A stretch of DNA of 64,000 bases, from the NCBI GenBank assembly GCA_051530055.1, contig CM121343.1, forward strand, positions 3,534,001 to 3,598,000. Reading direction: 5' to 3'. Below are positions 1-9,240 of this stretch, one piece after another (positions within the stretch are counted from its first letter, which is position 1; every line of letters begins with the position of its first letter). The position numbers were made by a program, and so were the translations under genes. The stretch comes from Neoechinorhynchus agilis. Taxonomy: Eukaryota; Acanthocephala. The notes under the pieces are model-generated. The model saw only the letters and a list, made by a program, of their open reading frames with translations, did not search any database and was not told the origin of the DNA.

Positions 1-237
1 AGAAATTTTTCTAGATTAATGGGCATATTCTTGACTTAAAAAATTAATATGGAAAAATGCGACGTAAATTCGTAGTCGTAATTCTTCGCCTCTTCATGTT
101 TGAACATCATCACCCGCGTGATAAAATGAGTCAAAATGTAGTTGGTTTTAACGGAGAGATGATGAATCAACCTCTTTCGCTCACTTCTACTTATTAGAAC
201 GTTTCGTTTTTTGAAAGATTCGGTACTATTCTCCGCT

Positions 238-876
238 ATGCCTTCCAATTACGTTGTCTACTACTTCGACTTTCCAGGACGTGCAGAAGTGATCCGACTT
301 ACACTTTCTGCGCTCGGACAGGAGTTCAAAGATGTTCGACTAAGCCATGATGAATGGGTCCAAAAATACAAAAGTCAAATGCCATTGAACAAGGTTCCAA
401 TCCTCAAAGTAAACAACGATATCCTATTCGAGACAAGCGCCATTATTCGCTATCTAGGAGCAAAACATGGAATAAGCGGAAATACCGATATCGATGCGGC
501 TCGATGCGATGCTGTCGTATTCGTCGTGGACGAATATATCGGTAAATTCCTCGGTGCCGTCTTTTCTTCACAAGAAGGACGCAAAGAAAGAGCGCTGACA
601 TTCACGAAAAACGAACTTCCTAACCTGGACGCCTCGCTCCAAAAAATCGCTGGTCTGTATGGCAAGAACGGCCATATAATAACGGATAAGTTGACTTATG
701 CGGATCTTTACATCTACAGTTTCTATTGTTTGGTATACATGTATACTCGAGAGAAATTTCAATTCAAATTTGCTGCCGAGAATAGAAAATTAGTCGAAGC
801 CTTGCCAGCGCTCAAAGAATATTTCAAGAAGCAACCTTCAATGGAGGAGGTGTGGAGGAAGCTCGATAGCATCTAA
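238..876 (+). CDS. Glutathione S-transferase, sigma-like class
   Basis: Encodes 212 residues with no intron, the usual length for a cytosolic GST. It should conjugate reduced glutathione to electrophiles in the cytosol; sigma members can also act as prostaglandin D synthases. The N-terminal thioredoxin-like half begins YVVYYFDFPGRAE, in which Tyr9 aligns with the catalytic tyrosine of the family. The glutathione-site pieces LNKVPILKV and FETSAIIRYLG follow at about residues 49-74, then an all-helical C-terminal domain containing KLTYADLYIYS, the usual N-capping region. The ATG at 238 was chosen because it places the motif at the normal distance; the frame stays open slightly upstream without another ATG. 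AATAAA lies 40 bp after the stop. The missing introns contrast with the neighbouring genes. GST identity is firm; sigma class is inferred from the N-terminal motif. Confidence 0.9.
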   Translation: MPSNYVVYYFDFPGRAEVIRLTLSALGQEFKDVRLSHDEWVQKYKSQMPLNKVPILKVNNDILFETSAIIRYLGAKHGISGNTDIDAARCDAVVFVVDEYIGKFLGAVFSSQEGRKERALTFTKNELPNLDASLQKIAGLYGKNGHIITDKLTYADLYIYSFYCLVYMYTREKFQFKFAAENRKLVEALPALKEYFKKQPSMEEVWRKLDSI

Positions 877-915
877 ATCAGAGGCAATAAGACAATTGAA
901 CTTATTCTCTTTAGA

Positions 916-921
916 AATAAA
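916..921 (+). terminator. Poly(A) signal of the GST gene
   Basis: AATAAA 40 bp downstream of the GST stop codon, the canonical metazoan cleavage and polyadenylation hexamer. Position and strand fit this gene; cleavage itself is not visible. Confidence 0.6.
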
Positions 922-1135
922 AAAACCTTAATTTTTGCTTAACAACCTTTTGCATTGAATCGCATTCTTGTCTTGTTGTAAAATGAAAATATTTGAATTT
1001 CTTATACTTGCATATATAATGAAAATATATAAAATCCATCTAATGAGCAATATCGCTTGTACCCAACAAAATTATAATAAAGATATAGGTTTTCAATCTG
1101 TAAATAATTTTTTACTAGAAACGTTTAGAATCTCG

Positions 1136-1240
1136 TCTGCCAAACTGATGATGTATCCGACGAGGTTCGAAACGTGTTGGTTGACGACCTAAACAATAAT
1201 TCTAATCATATATCCCAGTACCTCACATATCGACATTTAA
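1136..1240. mobile_element. Degenerate copy of a dispersed GACGAGGTTCG repeat
   Basis: Contains CTGATGATG, CCGACGAGGTTCG and further on CTCACATATCGACA. The same blocks in the same order occur near 12460 and 35280-35375, and parts of them near 17100 and 34740-35010, so this is a dispersed non-coding repeat, probably a MITE. The remainder of 877-1890 is AT-rich and I see no gene in it. Confidence 0.45.
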
Positions 1241-1844
1241 ATATACTTTGTTCTTGAAAATTTGAAAGTTCTAAATTTTATTATTGTGCAGATTTGCATG
1301 GATATATTTTCATTTGCAATCATTTTAAGCTTTTTTGATTTATAATATTACGAATTTTATAAGACTTTATTGGAGCGAATGTCTTATACTTACAATTCGA
1401 TGTATACGATTCAAAGAGCGAATTTTACCGACAAAACGAAATAAAATTTTAAACCAAGGAGGGCAGCAATCTTCGTGTGTTTATTTAAAATGTTTCTTGG
1501 CATTTCTCCTTCTCTGCTCTCGGTCACTTGCTATATTTCAAACTTCTTTTCAACCAAAAACTTAGATATTCTCAATTCAACTTCTCGTCGGCACATTTTG
1601 TTTATTGAACATGTGCATTCTAACTTTTAGAACATTAGAATCCATTTCAACTTCGAGATTTTTAGGCTAAATCCGCGCAAGTGGCTTGTCCATTTTCCTT
1701 TTGGGTTTGTCGGGTTGTGCAAGCTTTGGAACCGGCATCCATCTCGAGTTCTCGGGATTACCTTTCCATTTGCAATCCTCATCGACAATGTAATTGATTA
1801 ATAAAGATTTAACTTCTCGCTCAAATGCCACATCATTAAAGACT

Positions 1845-1985
1845 TTATTTTTTATCTTTAAGTCGGGTTAGCCGGTTACATTTATTTTGTGTTGAAGTGT
1901 GGCCTTTACCAAGGTGGATAATTTTCCTTGGCACACAGCCCACGCCCAAGGAAAATTATTGGCCGTGAAAATTCCACACTTCAAT
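1845..1985. mobile_element. Foldback MITE, family B, copy 1
   Basis: GTTGAAGTGTGG near 1891 is answered by CCACACTTCAA near 1974, making a hairpin with an inner CCAAGG/CCTTGG region. The outer flank AGCCGG..ACATTTATT is shared in inverted orientation with the copy at 19710-19810. Two copies with shared internal and flanking sequence indicate a small non-autonomous element. No ORF. Confidence 0.6.
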
Positions 1986-2234
1986 AAAGACTTTATATGC
2001 GTTCGTATTGTCCATTCGACAGCTTCGTATACTGAAATTCCGATCGCTACAATTATTTATTATTTACATAGCCGAGTGAAAACAGTGTTATATATTGAAT
2101 CTTTTATAACATTCTCTACAAAATCGTGTCTAAGCCAAATTGGAATCGTGCCCTACACTGCCAATATGGCTATACCCAGAACTTGTGCCTCATCATTTAC
2201 CTTCGATGTAGTGACCAAAGTTTGGGCCAATAGT

Positions 2235-2705
2235 TAGACTGTCTCATACTCGTAACTGTGATGATAAATCTGTCACTGTCCCTGGGACTTTTGGTGGATC
2301 GACCTTTGAGTCATTGGGACGCCATGGTCTCGTCTGTCGGCAATAAGGCGAAACATACTCACTACACGCCGAAATGAACGCAATTCTTAGTCGTGCCTTG
2401 AATACTGTGAATGCTCCCAACATCCTAGAACCGAGCAATTTTTGCCGACTCGATGGCCGTAGACCGGACGGGGTCACGGTATTCGCCTTCTTTGGGATGC
2501 CACACTCGTAGCCAGCAACATACAATTCGCCGCTGTTAAATCGGAGGGAACCAGCATCCGTCTCACAGGATCGCAAAGGCGAAATCATTACTTGGTTCCT
2601 TTTGACATCGAGACACTCGGGTCGTTTGGTACCGCGGAGCAGAACCTGATCAATCGATTGTCGAAGAGACTCAGCAGGAGCATTCCTCCTACAAAACATA
2701 GTCAA
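2235..2705 (+). mobile_element. Decayed C-terminal tail of a non-LTR reverse-transcriptase element
   Basis: On the plus strand two reading frames together give the tail that follows the reverse transcriptase in a widespread invertebrate retroelement group. The first holds GRHGLVCRQ and then EPSNFCRLDGRRPDG, matching the family pattern (G)HGLxCRxS..EPxGLxRxDGKRPDG. After a frame change near 2495 the second continues LWDATLVASN and then HYLVPFDIETLGSFG, matching LVWDVTVVDT and YHFVPxAxETLG. There is also at least one stop. The copy is an old, dead fragment with no catalytic domain. Composition is more GC-rich than its surroundings. Related tails lie at 27090, 54877 and 57750. Assignment rests on remembered family patterns, not a search. 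Confidence 0.65.
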
Positions 2706-4381
2706 CCGGGGAACTCTGCATCCATCCTTTCGACCGTTACATCAAAACTGCCTTGAAGATTAAATATACACGAGAAAAATTGTATTCATACTGCATCCAA
2801 TTCTGATAAAGCGATTGGAGGCTCTTTGATTTGGACGCCTGAATTAAGAAGGGCATCTTACAGAAACTGCCCTCACTTGATCCCAATCTATTGGCACAGA
2901 TTCGATAATGGAAGTCAATTTCTCGCAGATACAAAGTTCTAAATCATTGACGCTGATTGTTCTATACCCATTTGCGTTGTGTTGATTATCATTTTGAGCA
3001 ACGTGGATTCAACTTTTTCAGAAAAATAATCATCGTAGTCAGCGTGCAATTGAATTTTGCTAGAAAGGTTCATAAAAATCCAAAGTAGTCTTTAACGGAA
3101 AAGGTGAGAGATTTTTCTTTACGGTGGTATTTTAGCATTTTCTTGAGACATTTGGGTATAATAGAGTAAGTCAAGGCTATTAGTGGACTGTAAACGGTCC
3201 TCGTTAAATATCACAACGATCAGCATTGAATTTAATGAGCTCGCTCTGATCAAATTTCAGTTGCCAAATATTACTCAAGCAACCACTAATTCCTCTATTT
3301 CCATGTATTAATTCTACTTTTATTCCTTAAAGAATTTAAGCAATAATTTTGGGAAAGTAAACAGTGTTTGAATTATTAACATTTATGCGAACAAAAACCA
3401 ACATTTTTCAATTTTGAATTTAATTCCATTACCTCATTCGATCATCACATTGCTCTCAAGAATGTACAATACTAAGCGTTGTTTTCACAGAATACATTTT
3501 GAAGATCATAATTTCGTTTATTCGGTTACTGTAAAAGATTTCCCAATGCTTATCAACTTAATTGTGTAGAATATGCTAAAATGCTGACATTTTTGCATGG
3601 AACTTTCCGCTCGAGGAAACCGTAAGACGATGAAAGCTCAAAAATAAAGATTTTTCTTCATCATTACAGCAGCCCGTCAAAGTGTCCATTTAAGAACAAA
3701 ATTTCATGGTTTTTAAAATGGATATCGGCAACTTAGCCCTTGTTTTCGCGGTTCGAATCAGTCACAGGTGGATCGTTCTTATTTTAGCCCTTTATTGGTA
3801 GAAAATAACAGAGGAAAAAGGAATTGCTCTACAAAAAGTGTCTTCATTTTATGATTTATCTTACTCGAATAATTGGATATCTGAAGGATGCTTTTATAGA
3901 ACGTTGAAAGGGTACAACGTACACATTTTTTATTTTGAAATGCACTCAATAGAAAAAATATTTAATTGAAAACTAAATATGATACGAGATATGTAGCCAT
4001 TTTCGGGCTAAACATTAAACTAATTTGTAGTGTTTTTCCGTCGTCAAACCCAGGAGTTATTATGAATCGGAGCAAACTCATTTCAGGAAATCTCGATACC
4101 TTGTATTTTCTATGTAAGGATATTAGTTGCACATTATCCGGAAATGACTTTGAACCTATATATTTATCCTTAAAAACGCTTTTCTGCTTCCATCGCATCA
4201 GACAACAGGAGCAACCATAGTATTTGCCAATCCTCTACACTTATCGGCAACGACGATGAAGAGCATAAATACACAGTATCAGGTTTCCGCCTCACAGTCC
4301 CGGTGCACATCTTTCACACAACAGCCGAATAGGAATATTCGCTTGAGCATCAATCTTGCTGTGGTCTAAGGAAATCCACAA
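2706..4381. other. Intergenic, no gene seen
   Basis: AT-rich sequence with many stops in all frames. Short ORFs here, for example near 3966-4220, show no recognisable motif or splice context. I see nothing supportable apart from the possible upstream region of the receptor gene at 4382. Confidence 0.5.
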
Positions 4382-5719
4382 ATGCAATTACGTTCCAACG
4401 AAACCTCTATTTCTTATGATTACTCGATTGCGTATCCTTGTTCAATAATTGGTTTCATCGGGATTTTCGTAAATTTGATTGAATGTTTCAATTCATCACA
4501 CGGAATCCTAAATTCATGTATTCGATCTTCCCTATGTCGAACAAAAACCGACTATAGTCGATCAAACACGTTTCTTATTCACCAATTCTTTTTAAATATT
4601 TTCCAATCAATACTTAGCATTTTGCTATCACTAAACCTTTCAATGTTCGAATGCAATCTGATTGCTTCATCGTACGTAACGTTAACAACGGCATCGATAT
4701 GCAATACGGCTGCCGCTGCAGTTGGAGAAACGTTTTATTTTGAGGAGCAGGAGAACATGAGCAGTAGTGATGATCCAGAGGATTCGTCCATAAATGCAGA
4801 TAATGAGAATTTGGATGGAAATCAATCACAAACCAATGGAAATCATAGAAATGTGTCGACGAAAATAGAATCATTTGCAGAGATGGCAGGTCTTAAGGGT
4901 CACGGATGTTCTTGCTTCGGCATTGTTGTCGTATGGCTAACTGCAATCGTTCTCCATTTGGGTATCACCTTAATAGGCACGGATGCGGTTATGTTTTTCC
5001 CGGACGGTCAGTGTAACCTCCACGAATGCTGATTGTCCATTGTGCTCAATCATCCTTCGTCACATAGACCGTTTCAAGTCCGGACCGGTCGGACGTATTT
5101 GCTATATACTTTGTGGATTGTGACAAACACTTTTGTTATTGCCTTAACTGCCATTTTTCTTATAAAACAACGAAATGAACAACAGAAACTCGTCCGGAGA
5201 AAACCTGCACTGGTTTTATTCCTTGGAATTCAACCCTCAATTAGTGAATTTAACACAAATTATCAAAATTATGGCATTCAAATGAACGACCAACATAATG
5301 ATGAGCCACAAGTTTTGGCTGCCCCGCATAACAAACTCAGGCAGCTATGGAATCAGCCGGCAAAAAGGCAGGAGATTGACCAGCGAATGAAAACTTATCT
5401 CCTTTTTATTTTTGCATTTGCATTAACCTACAGTCCTCTCTTCGTGGTATTGATTATTGATATCAACTTTAGGCTACCGCCACTGCTACTCGGAGTATTA
5501 TTCTGCATGGCCCAAATGTATCCAATCATCAATAGTTTGCTCCATGTGGCACTAATTAAGCATTTCATTTGGAGACCAAGATTCGATCCAGTCATTGATT
5601 ACTATACACGGCTCGGTAGGAGATTTAGTGACAAACTTAGAAGTTGTAAAACCGTAATGGATCCGATGATGGCTAATGCGCAAACAACAGTCTGCAATAG
5701 AGAATTCTCCGGGACATGA
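4382..5719 (+). CDS. Divergent seven-transmembrane receptor with one in-frame TGA
   Basis: One frame reads from ATG 4382 to TGA 5717-5719, interrupted only by TGA at 5030-5032. Before it are hydrophobic segments including SIIGFIGIFVNLI (TM1-like), a TM2/TM3-like stretch with CNLIASSYVTL, and CFGIVVVWLTAIVLHLG (TM4-like). Between TM4 and the stop sits CNLHEC, the right place for the conserved extracellular-loop-2 cysteine. After it come TM5 (TLWIVTNTFVIALTAIFLI), a long basic third loop, TM6 (LLFIFAFALTYSPLFVVLII) and TM7 with MYPIINSLLHVAL, an NPxxY-position variant. No DRY motif is seen, so this is a divergent rhodopsin-like or chemoreceptor-like GPCR whose ligand cannot be guessed. The TGA may be a null mutation, a sequencing error, a recoded codon, or lie in a short intron (GT at 5006, weak AAG acceptor near 5077), although such an intron would remove the loop cysteines. 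Confidence 0.6.
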
Positions 5720-7164
5720 AGGTTTTTGAGGTTATCGAAATTGTCACTTTGTGATCGAATAATTCATTCACGAGTTTGAGTTGTTCTCCTTTATCATTTA
5801 TGCTTCGTTTAACAGCATGGCTTTTTCGAAGCGAGAAAGTTTGCCATTATCAATAAGAAAACAAATGTTTTATCACCAGCAATTACAACCCCTTGTTCGA
5901 TTTTTAACAACTGTTTACTATTAAACCGATCATTACTAAGTGAAAGAGCAAAGAGCTGCGAGACTTTAATCAATTTTCTATGTGGCATTTTTCGAGAGTG
6001 TTTAAACCGAGTGCCAAATAGGCATTTAACTTTAAGGGGCACAATTTTAAGCTTAAATAAAATTTTGCCTCCTCCCGGGAACACCAAGCACTTTCAATTC
6101 TATTTAACTTGATTGGAAATACTTAAAATAACGCCTTTTGTGTATCTTTATAGTGAAATTCGTAAAATTCCCGTTATTTAATATTGTTTAATAGGACAAG
6201 CACGTTTTATCGATAAAACTTTCAAGTAGTTCAAATTCACGCAGGGAGTTAATCAGATCAAAATCGGGAATAGTTTGAGTTTTGAGATTGCTTGCCAAGA
6301 TTTGACAGTCTTTAGTAAAAATAAAGCTTAGAATTTCTTAGCGCAAAACAAGAACAACAACATTTTATTAGTAACTTAAACACAATCATTTTTTAATTTA
6401 TAGAATAGATTTATGATTATTATGATCGCTTAAATTAAATCTTTGAACGCATAATGCCTTCCTATGATTAGCTATTAATTTTTTTGGGCCGTTACTGGCA
6501 AACATGGATTAATGATTCCCTGAATAAATATTTAATGATTGATGTTTTAAATAAAAAAAGGTTTAAAAATGTTACTTGCAACAATTTTGAATATCATTCA
6601 CTATAAAAAACGATCTACTTGATGGTCTCCATAAAAAATGGCAGGTCACATATATGATGAATTAAGGCCCAATGTTGTTATGTGAACTTCCTCCTCTACG
6701 ATAAAAAACAAATGATTCTCGAACTTTAACAATTTCGACTGAAATATAGTAGGCATTTTAATCAGGAGTCAAATTAAAGAATTCAGTAGTTATTCAACGT
6801 ATTGAATATATAAGAGTGTTCAGATTCTTTATTTAAACGGAGGGAAATATACACCAGGCAATCGGAAAATGCAATAATTAAACACGACTGCCGAGTGTGC
6901 CGAATTAAATAATTGGGTTTTCCAATCTGGACATAGATTGGAGAATTCCATACTCATTTCGGTCTCCGTGGCCATCGCTGCACTGTTTATATATGACAAT
7001 CCTAAAGCAAGAGAAATTTCAGCTATTATATTCCTTAGGCATTTGTACTCAGCAACCTTATAGCATTTGACGATTGGAAGTGTGTAAGATAACATCTCTT
7101 CAGCAAAATGATCATATTCTAGTTCTTTAGGTTTGAAGTCCTTAAATAATTAGTATTTAGGATT
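5720..7164. other. Gene-poor AT-rich stretch
   Basis: Minus-strand ORFs at 5809-6087 and 6829-7095 lack recognisable motifs and splice support. The second could belong with the weak ORF at 7165-7490. No tandem repeat or clear foldback is seen. Confidence 0.4.
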
Positions 7165-7490
7165 TCAAATATTAAGCCAAGCTGCCACCCATAGAAGGTT
7201 GCCGATACCATTTAGCCCCACCGAGCAAACAAGTCTATCCATATGCTTTAAGCGCATTATCGCCATTTGTCTAATTATGCGTAAAACATTTATATTTAGT
7301 GAAATCTCCGGTAAACTCCCGTTGTATGCTATATTCCCAGTTTTGAACACTAATTCAAACACTATCAACGCAATAACACCGTCCAATGTCCCTTCGTTCC
7401 TTATGATTGCTTTATTTATCGTCCTTTTAAAGCAGCGACTCTCAATAGTCAATAAACATAATGTTGCGTTAAGGAAGTTTAACTTTAGAA
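7165..7490 (-). CDS. Unassigned ORF with faint resemblance to fungal transcription-factor tails
   Basis: The open frame includes the pieces FKRTINKAII, EGTLDGVIALIVFELVF and LNGIGNLLWVAAWL. The spacing loosely recalls the all-helical region of fungal Zn2Cys6 regulators (a line like INEAL..TIAAVAxLAxFE followed by LGLNGxLRxLLxWAD). No zinc cluster, start codon or splice partner is visible. It may be chance or a relic. The two strands have competing ORFs, so even coding status is uncertain. Confidence 0.2.
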
Positions 7491-7944
7491 AAAAGATATT
7501 TTAAGGTTTTAAAAAAGACAAATAATGGTTTCAATTTATCCAAAAAACGAAGAACTTATGATATCATAAAAAATTCGCCTTACAATCATTTGTTTAATGC
7601 CAATCACTAAACAAATCCATCTACTAAAGGTAGAGTAGTAACTGTCCAATCGTCTTTTTGATTGCTGAACAATTGTGTACAAAAGTAAGGAGGTTTAAAT
7701 TTCACCATTAGATATAATTATTATGCTGTAAGCTTAACTTAATAATGAAAATCGACATTTGACGAACGTTAATGCAAATTGGATTATCATTTAGAACGTG
7801 GGTTCGAGCACTGCTTGTATTCTACATTTATGTAATAATATTCCTCATTTATGAACTTTACCTTTAAATAAAAACAACGCATTGAAGAATGGAATGCGGA
7901 TGGATCTTTATGAGGGTGTTCGTTTCGAATAACTTTGCTTTAGA

Positions 7945-8092
7945 ACTTACACCGAGCATTTTTATATGGCGAAAAATTGAAGGAATTTATTAAGTTGGAT
8001 GTTTCGACACAACTTTGAGAAAAGGTACAAGATTGTGCCGAAATATTGGACTTAAATAATTACCTCAATTACCGGCCATATAAAAAACATGA
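7945..8092. mobile_element. Foldback MITE, family A, copy 1
   Basis: Begins TTTTTATATGGCGAAAAATT and ends GGCCATATAAAAA, an imperfect terminal inverted repeat. Internally it has TTGAAGGAATTTATTAAG, an ACAAGATTGTGCCGAAATAT block and an inverted CTCAATTACC end. The same architecture recurs at 35390, 45755 and 56515, and in variant form at 17170 and 26850. No coding capacity; probably mobilised by an unseen DNA transposase. Confidence 0.6.
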
Positions 8093-8327
8093 ACAGTTCA
8101 ATTTGCGAACATATTATTTTGGTTTGAAAAGTCATACAATCTTTCATATTTAATTCCACACTCTAAATGACCTAAAATTTAAAAAGTCTATTAACGACAT
8201 CTTTATTTTACGGTTCATAAAAGTAAATTAAACGGAACATATAGAGTAGAAGTTAAACGGATTAACGAAGAATTCGTCTATGTTTTACCCTGATGATTCC
8301 TAAGTGCAGTTCCTAAAAACTGTTCTA

Positions 8328-8912
8328 TTATTGTGAGAGAGAGAAGGCGAAATATTCGCAACTTGGCTCACATGACCACGAATTCCTGTTGAGAGCTGCA
8401 GTATTATAGGATAACCGAAGTTTTCTCACATCAGTGGATGAAAAATCGGTTATGGAATTATCTTCATCGTCTCGGATAAAGTGTTTCACAACAGCATTCA
8501 CCAGAGTTGCGATTTCTTTGCCGAACATGTTCGATTGATAACATGCATGGGACATTCTATTGAGGGAGAAAATCCATAAAAGAATATGATGAAGGTAATA
8601 GCATTCGATTTTTTTCCCAAAAGCAGACAAGCGACTCATTGTATCACTGTCATTCGTCTCGACAATGTCTTGGGTTTCATCAGCCAGAAATCGGCTTAAA
8701 TGCGTCGAATGCACTTCAGCCACTAATTTCTCGCTAAGCTTCAGATATTTCTCATTAAGAGTTACGAGATAAAGATTAGTGATCGAAATGATTGCGAGAG
8801 CATCCGTATATAAAGAACGCTCAATAAGTTTGCTCTTGAACAACGTCGATCCACACTCGAGGTTCAGTATTTTACCGATAAGCAAATCTAATTCGTCGAC
8901 AACATCAGCCAT
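8328..8912 (-). CDS. Hypothetical protein (194 aa)
   Basis: Reads from ATG at 8912 (MADVVDELDLLIGKIL) to a stop at 8328. The predicted protein is helical, with no signal peptide or transmembrane segment. I do not recognise it with confidence. The pieces LSEKLVAEVHS and HHILLWIFSLNRMSHA loosely recall a line seen in six-hairpin glycosidase-like proteins (LAxxLVxQVHxxL .. HYLTKWMHALxxxA), but the catalytic context is absent. The frame is also open upstream of the ATG to about 8980 and a possible extra exon lies at 9005-9240, so the true N-terminus is uncertain. It ends head to head with the nAChR gene on the opposite strand. Confidence 0.4.
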   Translation of the reverse strand: MADVVDELDLLIGKILNLECGSTLFKSKLIERSLYTDALAIISITNLYLVTLNEKYLKLSEKLVAEVHSTHLSRFLADETQDIVETNDSDTMSRLSAFGKKIECYYLHHILLWIFSLNRMSHACYQSNMFGKEIATLVNAVVKHFIRDDEDNSITDFSSTDVRKLRLSYNTAALNRNSWSCEPSCEYFAFSLSQ

Positions 8913-9004
8913 TTTTAAACACTTGGTTTTATCGTAAAGTTCGCAAACATGAGTGAACAACGTTCGACGTAATTGGGTATGCGATTTTTAGTTTTCAAAA
9001 ATAA

Positions 9005-9240
9005 TTAACATTTGTATATAGTGAGTGTTCATCTCAAATGAGTGGTATGCCGCCAAAGTATTAGTAGGTCTAAAAGCGACAAATAGATCATACTCGTCAT
9101 CGGGAACACATAATGATAAAGCTGGGTGCCTTGATTCGCAGGAAGGAATAGAGCGGCTGCGAAGACATTGATCAAGCAACGAAATTTTAATCAAAGTTTG
9201 AGGGAAATCGGCTAAGGCAAAGGCAATAAGGCATGCGTTC
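9005..9240 (-). CDS. Possible upstream exon of an unknown minus-strand gene
   Basis: After an acceptor-like ATTTTAG on the minus strand the frame runs [20 protein letters not shown] and continues with a protein-like composition (ALSLCVPDDEYDLFVAF). It could belong to the gene at 8328-8912, but I found no junction in phase. It overlaps the nAChR signal-peptide exon by a few bases on the other strand, which counts against it. Confidence 0.2.

Noticed and set aside
2244-2705. Minus-strand ORF of 153 codons
   Set aside because: The plus strand carries the recognisable RT-element tail; the minus ORF is its shadow.
5030-5032. Selenocysteine at the GPCR TGA
   Set aside because: No selenoprotein GPCR is known to me and no SECIS element could be recognised by eye downstream.
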